Shown: positions 56,678 to 64,000 of the stretch, piece after piece
Position numbering within the stretch: the stretch's first letter is position 1
Layout of the letters: the number at the start of each line of letters is the position of its first letter
NCBI RefSeq assembly: GCF_022760755.1
Contig: NZ_JAIVFP010000001.1
Location: 1,654,001 to 1,718,000, forward strand
Length of the DNA stretch: 64,000 nt
DNA from: Candidatus Rhodoblastus alkanivorans
Lineage (GTDB): Bacteria > Pseudomonadota > Alphaproteobacteria > Rhizobiales > Beijerinckiaceae
Direction of reading: 5' to 3'
Program-made: the position numbers and the translations under genes
The notes under the pieces: model-generated
Database searches by the model: none
Seen by the model: only the letters and a program-made list of their open reading frames with translations
What the model was told of the DNA's origin: nothing

Positions 56678-57556
56678 TCGGACGGGTTGGTCGGACGGGT
56701 TGGTCGGACGGGTTGGTCGGACGGGTTGGTCGGACGGGTTGGTCGGACGGGTTGGTCGGACGGGTTGGTCGGACGGGTTGGTCGGACGGGTTGGTCGGAC
56801 GGGTTGGTCGGACGGGTTGGTCGGACGGGTTGGTCGGACGGGTTGGTCGGACGGGTTGGTCGGACGGGTTGGTCGGACGGGTTGGTCGGACGGGTTGGTC
56901 GGACGGGTTGGTCGGACGGGTTGGTCGGACGGGTTGGTCGGACGGGTTGGTCGGACGGGTTGGTCGGACGGGTTGGTCGGACGGGTTGGTCGGACGGGTT
57001 GGTCGGACGGGTTGGTCGGACGGGTTGGTCGGACGGGTTGGTCGGACGGGTTGGTCGGACGGGTTGGTCGGACGGGTTGGTCGGACGGGTTGGTCGGACG
57101 GGTTGGTCGGACGGGTTGGTCGGACGGGTTGGTCGGACGGGTTGGTCGGACGGGTTGGTCGGACGGGTTGGTCGGACGGGTTGGTCGGACGGGTTGGTCG
57201 GACGGGTTGGTCGGACGGGTTGGTCGGACGGGTTGGTCGGACGGGTTGGTCGGACGGGTTGGTCGGACGGGTTGGTCGGACGGGTTGGTCGGACGGGTTG
57301 GTCGGACGGGTTGGTCGGACGGGTTGGTCGGACGGGTTGGTCGGACGGGTTGGTCGGACGGGTTGGTCGGACGGGTTGGTCGGACGGGTTGGTCGGACGG
57401 GTTGGTCGGACGGGTTGGTCGGACGGGTTGGTCGGACGGGTTGGTCGGACGGGTTGGTCGGACGGGTTGGTCGGACGGGTTGGTCGGACGGGTTGGTCGG
57501 ACGGGTTGGTCGGACGGGTTGGTCGGACGGGTTGGTCGGACGGGTTGGTCGGACGG
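56678..57556. repeat. 67-unit perfect 13-bp tandem array between pqqA and pqqB
   Basis: The unit TCGGACGGGTTGG starts at 56678 and repeats with constant phase to 57548, giving 67 full units (871 bases), then a partial unit TCGGACGG to 57556. I saw no variant unit. The unit has no stop codon in any frame on either strand. On plus it is GG-AC-GGG-TT-GG-TC, so GG runs are spaced by two bases. It lies in the pqqA-pqqB gap, about 200 bases after pqqA and 153 before pqqB. It is a minisatellite; no spacers are present, so it is not CRISPR. Confidence 0.97.
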
Positions 57557-57709
57557 ATGGCAAGATGCAATCCAAGCCGATCGGAGCGAAGCCAGAGAGC
57601 GGTTCCGTTCCGGGCGAGCCGGAAGCGGGAGCCAAGGATTTGAAATGATGGCCGGTCGCCGGGAATGCGCGCATGCGTCTTGGGCTCGGCAGGGAATGAG
57701 GTCGTTCGC

Positions 57710-58630
57710 GTGCGGTTTCTTGTACTCGGATCGGGGGCGGGCGGCGGCCTCCCGCAATGGAATTGTCTTTGCGAAAACTGCCGCCTCGCTTTCGAGCGCG
57801 ATGGCAGGATCGTGCAACGCTCGCAGGCCAGCGTCGCGGTCAGCGCCGATGGCGACAATTGGGTCGTCCTCTCGGCAAGCCCCGACCTGCGCCAGCAGAT
57901 CATCGCCAATCCAGAGCTTCATCCGAAAGCCGCGCCGCGCCATTCGCCGATTAAGGGGGTCTTCGCGCCCAACGGCGACGTGGACAATATCGCGGGATTG
58001 CTGGTGATGCGCGAAATGCAGCCCTTCACGCTGTGGGCGACGAAAAGCGTCATGGCCAATACGCTCGGCGGCGTGTTCGGCGTGCTCAATCCCGACGTGG
58101 TCAAACGTGAAACCGTCGAGATCGAACAGGCGATCGACACCGGTTTCGGCTTCACGCTCACGCCCTTCGTGGCGCCCGGCAAAATTCCGCTCTATCTCGA
58201 ATCGCGCAACGAATCCGAGATCGAACTCGGCGCCGAAAGCGACACCACGGTCGGCGTCGAAATCCGCCAGGGCGACAGGCGCTTCTATTACATGCCGTCC
58301 TGCGCGCGCATGACCGACGCCTTGCGCAAAAGGCTCGACGGCGCGGAAATCGTCTTCTTCGACGGCACGACCTTCGAGGACGACGAGATGATCCGCCTCG
58401 GCCTTCTGAACAAGACGGCGTGGCGCATGGGCCATATGGCGATGAACGGCGAAAAGGGAACCATCGCCTCGCTCGCCGATCTCGCCATCGGGCGGCGGAT
58501 TTTCGTCCATATCAACAATTCCAATCCGGCGCTTCGCCACGACTCGCCGGAGCGCGCGCAGGCCGAGTCCTCGGGGTGGGAAATCGGCTTCGACGGTATG
58601 CGCATCGATCTTTCGGAGACGCGGCCGTGA
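57710..58630 (+). CDS. pqqB: PQQ biosynthesis protein PqqB
   Basis: A 306-residue metallo-beta-lactamase-fold protein needed for PQQ maturation. MRFLVLGSGAGGGLPQWNC at the start and CLCENC nearby are typical, and GVFAPNGDVDNIAGLLVMRE, FFDGTTFEDDEM and HINNSNPALRHDSPER carry metal-ligand regions. GTG 57710 is chosen because GAGG lies eight bases upstream and relatives begin with M[RK][IF]. Its stop overlaps pqqD directly, without pqqC. Confidence 0.95.
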   Translation: MRFLVLGSGAGGGLPQWNCLCENCRLAFERDGRIVQRSQASVAVSADGDNWVVLSASPDLRQQIIANPELHPKAAPRHSPIKGVFAPNGDVDNIAGLLVMREMQPFTLWATKSVMANTLGGVFGVLNPDVVKRETVEIEQAIDTGFGFTLTPFVAPGKIPLYLESRNESEIELGAESDTTVGVEIRQGDRRFYYMPSCARMTDALRKRLDGAEIVFFDGTTFEDDEMIRLGLLNKTAWRMGHMAMNGEKGTIASLADLAIGRRIFVHINNSNPALRHDSPERAQAESSGWEIGFDGMRIDLSETRP

Positions 58631-58911
58631 CAAGTGAACAATTGACCGACGATTCGCGTCCGCATCTGCTGCGCGGGGTCAAGCTCAAGAACGACCAGGT
58701 GCGCAAGAGCTGGGTGCTGCTAGCGCCGGAGCGTTATCTGCGCCTCAACGCCGTCAGCGTGGATATTTTGCAGCGTTGCGACGGAGCGGCCGCGCTCTCG
58801 TCCATTGTCGACGATCTCGCCAACAAATATGGCGCGGATCGCGCGATGATCGAACGCGACGTGCGCGGCCTGCTCGCCAACCTGCTCGAAAAGCGGATGC
58901 TCGGCCTATGA
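58627..58911 (+). CDS. pqqD: PqqA-binding peptide chaperone
   Basis: A 94-residue peptide-binding protein (RRE) that presents PqqA to PqqE. Typical segments are RPHLLRGVKLKNDQVRKSWV, LLAPERYLRLNAVSVDILQRC and LLANLLEKRMLGL. GTG 58627 overlaps the pqqB stop, and its own stop overlaps pqqE (ATGA). In many methylotrophs pqqD is fused to pqqC; here it is a free protein and pqqC is absent. Confidence 0.93.
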   Translation: MTSEQLTDDSRPHLLRGVKLKNDQVRKSWVLLAPERYLRLNAVSVDILQRCDGAAALSSIVDDLANKYGADRAMIERDVRGLLANLLEKRMLGL

Positions 58912-60029
58912 CCATGACAAAGCCCCCCCTCGCGCCGCCTTCCGCCATGCTCGCGGAACTGACCTATCGCTGCCCCTTGTCCTGCCCCTATTGCTCCAAT
59001 CCGCTCCATATGGCCGGGCGCGACACGGAAATGTCCACCGAGGAATGGAAGGACATTTTCACGCAAGCCGCGGCTCTCGGCGTGCTTCACGTTCACATGT
59101 CCGGCGGCGAGCCAGCGTCGCGGCGCGACCTGCGCGAACTGGTCGAACATTGCGCCAGGCTCGACCTCTACACCAATCTGATCACCTCCGGCGTCGGCCT
59201 GACCAAGGCCTCGCTCGCCGAACTCGCGGCGGGGGGCCTTGATCATGTCCAGCTTTCCATTCAGGACGCGGAAGCAAAAAGCGCAGACTGGATCGGCGGC
59301 TATGACGGCGGCTTCGCCAAAAAGCTGGAGGTCGCCGGCTGGGTGACCGAAGAGGGCCTGCCCCTCACCATCAATGCGGTGATCCACCGCGCCAATGTCG
59401 CGCGCGCCGCCGACATGGTTGATTTCGCGGTGCGGCTCGGCGCGCGGCGAATCGAGATCGCGCATACCCAATATTACGGCTGGGCGCTGCTCAACCGCTC
59501 CCATCTGATGCCGACGCGCGAGCAGAGCGAGAAGGCTTATCACGAAGTCGAGGAGCGGCGCGAGCGTTACAAGGGCCAGATCGTGATCGACCATGTCGCC
59601 CCCGATTACCATGCGACCTATCCCAAGGCCTGCATGAGCGGCTGGGGCCGGCTGAGCATGAATGTGACGCCCCAGGGCAAGGTTCTGCCCTGCCACGCGG
59701 CGGAGACGATTCCCGGCCTCGAATTCTGGAACGCGCGCGAAAAAAGTCTCGCCGACATCTGGGCGAATTCGCCGGGCTTCAACGCTTTTCGCGGTGACGA
59801 CTGGATGCAGGAGCCTTGCCGCTCCTGCGAGCGCAAGACAATAGATTTCGGCGGCTGCCGCTGTCAGGCCATGGCTTTGGTCGGCGACGCCGCGGCCTGC
59901 GATCCGATTTGCGTCAAGTCGCCGCGTCATGGGCTCATCGCGGAAATCGCCGCGCGCGATTCCGCGGAGAAAATCGAAGGCTTCGTCCCGCGCCGCGTCG
60001 AGCGCGTCCGCGAAAAAAGCGGCGCCTGA
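58908..60029 (+). CDS. pqqE: PqqA peptide cyclase, radical SAM
   Basis: A 373-residue radical SAM enzyme that links Glu and Tyr of PqqA. The SAM cluster cysteines are Cys22, Cys26, Cys29 (CPLSCPYC). The C-terminal SPASM domain has the auxiliary-cluster cysteines in LPCHAAE, CRSCERKTIDFGGCRCQ and AACDPICVKS. HTQYYGWALLNRSHLMPT is typical. It is coupled to pqqD and is the last pqq gene in view. Confidence 0.96.
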   Translation: MTMTKPPLAPPSAMLAELTYRCPLSCPYCSNPLHMAGRDTEMSTEEWKDIFTQAAALGVLHVHMSGGEPASRRDLRELVEHCARLDLYTNLITSGVGLTKASLAELAAGGLDHVQLSIQDAEAKSADWIGGYDGGFAKKLEVAGWVTEEGLPLTINAVIHRANVARAADMVDFAVRLGARRIEIAHTQYYGWALLNRSHLMPTREQSEKAYHEVEERRERYKGQIVIDHVAPDYHATYPKACMSGWGRLSMNVTPQGKVLPCHAAETIPGLEFWNAREKSLADIWANSPGFNAFRGDDWMQEPCRSCERKTIDFGGCRCQAMALVGDAAACDPICVKSPRHGLIAEIAARDSAEKIEGFVPRRVERVREKSGA

Positions 60030-60156
60030 AATATCGCCCGCCGCGCCGCCTTTCGGCTGCGCTGCGGCCATTCCCACCTCCTCCATTATGGGCGCCAAAG
60101 TACAATTCCCCTGACGGTGCCGCGCTCTAAGATCGGGCCAAAATCTGGAGGAAATC

Positions 60157-60603
60157 GTGGCGCTTACCCCCCGCACTTTCGGTCTGTCCCTCGCTGTTTG
60201 TCTTGCTCTTTTCGGCGTGGAGCGCGCTCTGGCGCATGGCGACGTGACGCCGCAGCCCGTCGACACCGCTGGCCTGCCGAGCGTCGGCCAGGAATGGCTG
60301 GAAAAGAACCCCTACCGCGGCACCAAAAATCAAGAGCTGGCGACGAAGATCGGCTCCTCCGCCTTCAACCAGAACTGCGCCCGCTGCCATGGCATCGAGG
60401 CGGAGTCGGGCGGCCTTGCGCCGGACCTGCGTTATCTCGACAAGGGCGAGGACGGCGACGCCTGGTTCATCAACCGCATCCGTCACGGCTACACCCAGAA
60501 CGGCATCACCAAGATGCCGGCGTTCCAGGGCATCCTGTCGCAGGACGCCATGTGGGCGATCCGCTGCTATCTCGATTCGCGCTATCAGGGCGATTCGAAC
60601 TAA
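60157..60603 (+). CDS. pedF: Cytochrome c550, PedF-like
   Basis: A 148-residue periplasmic cytochrome with a signal peptide of about 26 residues (ending ALA|HGDVTPQ). It has HGDVTPQPVDTAGLP, NQNCARCHGIEAESGG (heme site CARCH) and a Met ligand region KMPAFQG. This is the PedF/ExaB-type electron acceptor of PQQ alcohol dehydrogenases. GTG 60157 has GGAGG seven bases upstream. It is followed with zero spacing by the binding-protein gene. Confidence 0.92.
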   Translation: MALTPRTFGLSLAVCLALFGVERALAHGDVTPQPVDTAGLPSVGQEWLEKNPYRGTKNQELATKIGSSAFNQNCARCHGIEAESGGLAPDLRYLDKGEDGDAWFINRIRHGYTQNGITKMPAFQGILSQDAMWAIRCYLDSRYQGDSN

Positions 60604-61464
60604 ATGCGCGCGACGCTCCGCGCGCTCGTTCTCTTCACGGCGGTCTGCAGCATGGCGCCGGCCCCCTCGGCGATGGCGCGTCCGCTGCAGGATGTGAAGT
60701 CCAGCGGCACGCTGCGCGTGGCCGTCTACAACGACTACAAGCCTTGGTCGTGGGAAGAGAACGGCGCGCTCAAAGGTATTGACGTCGATATCGGCGCCGC
60801 GCTCGGCAGAGCCCTCGGCGTGAAGGTCGACTTTCGCGCGCTGCGCGCCGCCGACGACGTCTACGACCCGACCGACGGCGACTTGTTGAATGGCGTGGTG
60901 CGGGGGCCGGTAACCGGCGGGGGGGCCTCGGACGTCATGCTCCATGTGCCCCACGATCCCAAGATCGCCGAGGACAACGACAAGGTCAAGCTGACCGCGC
61001 CCTATCAGACGGAGAGTCTGGCGATGGCGGTCGATCCGGCCAAGGCTGACGCTGCGAAGGATTTCTCCCTGTTCGAGCGTGAAAAGGTCGCCGTTGACCT
61101 GGGGAGCCTGGCCGACGTCATCCTGCTGTCGGCGCGCGATCACAAGCTGATCGACAATGTCGTCCATGTGCGTGGCGAGTCCGGGGCGGTGGAGGCCTAC
61201 GACAAAGGCGAGGTCGTAGCCTTCTATGGGGAAGCGGCGCTGGTCGAGGCCCTCGCCCGTCGATCGACCCGGCCGGCCGTGATCATCTATCCGCGGGACA
61301 AGTTGGCGCGGGACTGGCTGGTCGGTGGCGCGGTCAAGGCCGATTCCGCCGACCTCGGCGATGCGATCGACAGGGCGATCGCCGCCATGGCCAAGTCGGG
61401 CGAACTGAAAAGGATTTTTGCGTCGTATGGCGTCGCATGGCGCCCTCCGCCGCAAGAAAATTGA
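60604..61464 (+). CDS. MxaJ/XoxJ-like periplasmic binding protein
   Basis: A 286-residue solute-binding-fold protein with a signal peptide ([19 protein letters not shown]). [20 protein letters not shown], then [20 protein letters not shown] and [10 protein letters not shown] are typical of the quinoprotein-dehydrogenase-associated binding proteins of the MxaJ/XoxJ group. XoxJ is thought to help activate apo-dehydrogenase. It begins immediately after the cytochrome gene and precedes the dehydrogenase by 91 bases. Confidence 0.88.
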   Translation: MRATLRALVLFTAVCSMAPAPSAMARPLQDVKSSGTLRVAVYNDYKPWSWEENGALKGIDVDIGAALGRALGVKVDFRALRAADDVYDPTDGDLLNGVVRGPVTGGGASDVMLHVPHDPKIAEDNDKVKLTAPYQTESLAMAVDPAKADAAKDFSLFEREKVAVDLGSLADVILLSARDHKLIDNVVHVRGESGAVEAYDKGEVVAFYGEAALVEALARRSTRPAVIIYPRDKLARDWLVGGAVKADSADLGDAIDRAIAAMAKSGELKRIFASYGVAWRPPPQEN

Positions 61465-61555
61465 CCGCTCGCGGTCGTTGCGCGCGACGGTTTCGCCGCC
61501 GCGCGGGTTGGAATGGCGTCGGCTGCGCCGGCGCTCGTCTCTGGGAGGAATGAGA

Positions 61556-63328
61556 ATGATGAAACGCACATTTCTGGCTGGCGTCTCCGCTCTGGGGATC
61601 GCCTACGCCGGCGTCGCGATGGCGGCCGGCGTCACCGACGCGGATCTGCTGAACGACGCCACCAACACCAAACAGGTGGTCACCAACGGCATGGGCCTGC
61701 AGGGGCATCGCTTCAGCCCGCTGACGCAGATCAACACCACCAATGTCAAGGATCTCGTCCCGGCCTGGTCCCTCTCCTTCGGCGGCGAAAAGCAGCGCGG
61801 CCAGGAAGCCCAGGCGCTGGTGCATGACGGCGTCGTCTATGTCACCGCCTCCTACAGCCGGCTGTTCGCGATGGACGCCAAGACCGGCGACAAGCTCTGG
61901 GAATTCGACGCCCGCCTGCCCGAGGGCATCATGCCCTGCTGCGACGTCATCAACCGCGGTGCGGCGCTTTATGGCGACAAGGTCTATTTTGGCACGCTCG
62001 ACGCCCGCATCTACGCGCTGAACGCCAAGACCGGCAAGGTCGTGTGGCACAAGACGATCGATGACTTCAAGGCCGGCTATTCCTATTCCGCCGCGCCCCT
62101 GGTCATCCCGACCAAGGCGAATGGCACGCTCATCGTCACTGGCGTGTCCGGCGGCGAATTCGGCGTCGTCGGCCGCGTCGAGGCGCGCAACGCCGACACC
62201 GGCGCGCTGGTGTGGAGCCGTCCTGTTCTTGAAGGCCTGATGGGCACTTACAAGGGCAAGGACTCCACGATGACGGGCAAGAAAAACGAGACCTGGCCCG
62301 GCGACATGTACAAGACCGGCGGCGGCGCGCCCTGGATGGGCGGCACCTACGATCCGGAAACCAAGCTCATCTTCATCGGCACCGGCAACCCGGCGCCGTG
62401 GAACTCGTGGACGCGGCCCGGCGACAACCGGTGGACCTCGTCGCGTCTCGCGATCAACCCGGAAAACGGCGAGATCGTGTGGGGCTTCCAGACCACCCCG
62501 CATGATGGCTGGGACTTCGACGGCGTGAACGAATTCATTCCGTTCGACGCCAAAATGGGCGGCAAGGAGATGAAGCTCGGCGCCACCGCCGACCGCAACG
62601 GCTTCTTCTACGTTCTCGACCGCACCGACGGCAAGTTCATCCACGCCATGCCCTTCGTGAGCAAGATCACCTGGGCCAAGGGCATCGACAAGAACGGCCG
62701 CCCGATCTACAACGAGGACAGCCGTCCAGGCGATCCGAGCAAGTCGGCCGACGGCAAGAAGGGCAAGGAAGTCTTCAACGTTCCGTCCTTCCTCGGCGGC
62801 AAGAACCAGATGCCCGTCTCCTATGACGACCAGACCGGCCTGTTCTATGTGCCGTCGAACGAATGGGGCATGGACATCCACAACGAGCCGGTCGTCTACA
62901 AGAAGGGCGCGGCCTATCTCGGCGCGGGCTTCAACATCAAGCCGGTGTTCGAGGATCACATCGGCTCGCTGAAGGCGATCGACCCGATCGCGATGAAGGT
63001 GATCTGGGAATACAAGAACAAGGCTCCGTTGTGGGGCGGCGTTCTTTCCACCGCCGGCGGCCTCGTCTTCACCGGCACGCCCGAGGGCTATCTGATGGCC
63101 TTCGACGCCAAGACCGGCGCGGTGCTGTGGAAGTTCAACGTCGGCACCGGCATCGTCGCGCCGCCGATCACCTGGGACCAGGACGGCGTGCAGATGGTCG
63201 GCGTGGCCGCGGGCTGGGGCGGCGCCGTGCCGCTGTGGGGCGGCGAAGTCGCCAAGACCTTCAAGGGCATCGACCAGGGCGGCTCCTACTGGGCGTTCAA
63301 GCTGGCGTCGTCCACCGCCGCCAAATGA
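61556..63328 (+). CDS. exaF: PQQ alcohol dehydrogenase, lanthanide-type (ExaF/PedH-like)
   Basis: A 590-residue periplasmic quinoprotein with a signal peptide of about 23 residues and eight beta-propeller W motifs. The adjacent-Cys disulfide is Cys128-Cys129 ([10 protein letters not shown]). Catalytic Asp320 is in GWDFDGVNE, and Asp322 is the extra residue typical of lanthanide-dependent enzymes, where calcium enzymes such as ExaA have Ser. Overall it resembles ExaA/PedE/PedH rather than XoxF methanol dehydrogenase, so ethanol or other alcohols are likely. GGGAGG precedes ATG 61556 by seven bases. Confidence 0.92.
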   Translation: MMKRTFLAGVSALGIAYAGVAMAAGVTDADLLNDATNTKQVVTNGMGLQGHRFSPLTQINTTNVKDLVPAWSLSFGGEKQRGQEAQALVHDGVVYVTASYSRLFAMDAKTGDKLWEFDARLPEGIMPCCDVINRGAALYGDKVYFGTLDARIYALNAKTGKVVWHKTIDDFKAGYSYSAAPLVIPTKANGTLIVTGVSGGEFGVVGRVEARNADTGALVWSRPVLEGLMGTYKGKDSTMTGKKNETWPGDMYKTGGGAPWMGGTYDPETKLIFIGTGNPAPWNSWTRPGDNRWTSSRLAINPENGEIVWGFQTTPHDGWDFDGVNEFIPFDAKMGGKEMKLGATADRNGFFYVLDRTDGKFIHAMPFVSKITWAKGIDKNGRPIYNEDSRPGDPSKSADGKKGKEVFNVPSFLGGKNQMPVSYDDQTGLFYVPSNEWGMDIHNEPVVYKKGAAYLGAGFNIKPVFEDHIGSLKAIDPIAMKVIWEYKNKAPLWGGVLSTAGGLVFTGTPEGYLMAFDAKTGAVLWKFNVGTGIVAPPITWDQDGVQMVGVAAGWGGAVPLWGGEVAKTFKGIDQGGSYWAFKLASSTAAK

Positions 63329-63385
63329 GGCGGTCGGCCAGGCCTCGGGTCAGACCCGGGGCTTCGCCCCCGATGATTGCAAATG

Positions 63386-63415
63386 GGCGGCCGTGCGATG
63401 CGCGGCCGCCTTTTT
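63386..63415 (+). terminator. Rho-independent terminator after the PQQ dehydrogenase
   Basis: GGCGGCCG (63386-63393) pairs with CGGCCGCC (63403-63410), followed by TTTTT. It closes the cytochrome-binding protein-dehydrogenase unit. Confidence 0.9.
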
Positions 63416-63592
63416 CTTTCTTAGTCTTGCGCTTCTTCCCATGTCTTGCGCGCGCCAACTCTTGCGCGCGGCGGCGGCGAGGCGCAAATTCAGCTCACGT
63501 GGCCCGCGCGATCCGTGGGCGAATCGCCGGGCGGCCAAAGCGCCGGAAAACCAGACGCCGCTCGCGAAAAATTTCGGCGGAGGAACGTCAGG

Positions 63593-64000
63593 ATGACGCG
63601 CATATTGATCGTGGACGATCATCCCCTGTTCCGCGAGGCGCTCGAAAGCGCGGTGCGGCTGGAGCGTCCGAAATGCGAAGTGTTCGAAGCGACGACGATC
63701 GATGACGCGCTGAATGTCCTTGGGCGCGAAAAGAACATCGATCTCGGCCTGTTCGATCTCTTCCTGCCCGGCGCCACCGGCCTGTCCGGCCTGGTGCGCG
63801 TGCGCGCCGTCCATCCGCATCTGCCGATCATGGTGGTCTCGGCCCATGAAGACCCGCGCGTGGTGCGCGACCTCCTCGCGCTTGGCGTCGCGGGATTCGT
63901 TTCGAAGGCGACCTCGAAGAGCGAACTCGCCCACGCCATCAACGAAGTGCTCAACGGCTCGGTCTATCTGCCGGAGCGCTTCCGCGATCTCGACCAGCCG
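63593..64000 (+). CDS. NarL/FixJ-type response regulator, N-terminal part
   Basis: The first 136 residues are visible; the gene runs off the window. A receiver domain opens MTRILIVDDHPLF (acidic Asp8, Asp9), with phosphoacceptor Asp55 in LFDLFLPG and Lys in GFVSKATSKSEL. The expected C-terminal LuxR-type helix-turn-helix lies outside. ExaE/ErbR-like regulators of this class control PQQ alcohol oxidation in pseudomonads, so a similar role is plausible from position. A GGAGG-like site (GGCGGAGGAA) lies upstream. Confidence 0.9.
   Translation, partial: MTRILIVDDHPLFREALESAVRLERPKCEVFEATTIDDALNVLGREKNIDLGLFDLFLPGATGLSGLVRVRAVHPHLPIMVVSAHEDPRVVRDLLALGVAGFVSKATSKSELAHAINEVLNGSVYLPERFRDLDQP

Noticed and set aside
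56678-57556. CRISPR array
   Set aside because: Units are directly adjacent with no spacers, the unit is only 13 bp and there are no cas genes nearby.
56448-58007. Long open frames of 310-680 codons running through the 13-bp array on both strands, encoding RTGWSDGLVGRVG or PTRPTNPSDQPVR repeats
   Set aside because: They exist only because the repeat unit has no stop codon in any frame. No frame has a convincing start signal, and the flanking sequence is shadow of pqqB or intergenic.

Overview
The window is GC-rich, densely coded DNA from an alphaproteobacterium, most likely a facultative methylotroph or alcohol oxidiser of the Hyphomicrobiales (Beijerinckiaceae/Methylocystaceae-like). The pointers are GcrA, separate petA/petB/petC genes, DUF2852 and DUF2865 proteins, a GltX2-type GluRS, a one-component-per-gene phoR-pst-phoU-phoB cluster and a PQQ/quinoprotein alcohol oxidation locus. 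No rRNA, tRNA, CRISPR array or insertion sequence was recognised. Species cannot be assigned from the sequence alone.

Left part (1-16 kb): an edge GNAT gene, a small cytochrome c, a short RecQ helicase, a crotonase resembling the RpfF diffusible-signal-factor synthase, a 27-residue hydrophobic small protein, a TetR regulator, DUF2852 and extensin-like proteins, trmL-hemF, the cytochrome bc1 operon petABC, a KGG stress protein, a two-gene membrane/secreted pair and a glycosyltransferase. Around 15.8-16.7 kb the DNA looks decayed: a frameshifted reading frame, an internally deleted GNAT gene and an AT-rich patch with repeated octamers.

Middle (16.6-49.6 kb): ribA and a YfhO-like membrane protein, a flippase-like protein, then phoR-pstSCAB-phoU-phoB behind a triple Pho-box-like repeat. 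gcrA, argD-argF-hslO, queD and a pterin pair (FolM-like SDR plus FolB) follow. Next comes a NosP-like FIST protein with a hybrid histidine kinase, divergent from a NosR-like flavoprotein plus ApbE with no nosZ nearby. After that are nadE, an amine oxidase, a GT21 glycosyltransferase, gltX, DUF2865 and a class II DAHP synthase.

Right part (49.8-64 kb): a porin, several small secreted proteins, two tandem DUF779 genes with an ExaC-type aldehyde dehydrogenase, and divergently pqqA-pqqB-pqqD-pqqE, a PedF-type cytochrome c550, a periplasmic binding protein of the MxaJ/XoxJ type, a PQQ alcohol dehydrogenase with the extra Asp of lanthanide enzymes, and the start of a NarL-type response regulator. 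Together these would oxidise an alcohol in the periplasm, pass electrons to cytochrome c, and oxidise the aldehyde in the cytoplasm.

The most striking feature is an array of 67 identical 13-bp units (plus a partial unit) lying between pqqA and pqqB. It is open in all six frames and, on the pqq sense strand, consists of GG runs two bases apart, a G-quadruplex-prone pattern. It sits just after a perfect 15-bp hairpin that follows pqqA. pqqC is missing from this otherwise compact pqq operon. A structured ~120-bp repeat found directly behind hemF and behind the DAHP synthase gene is a second unexplained element.
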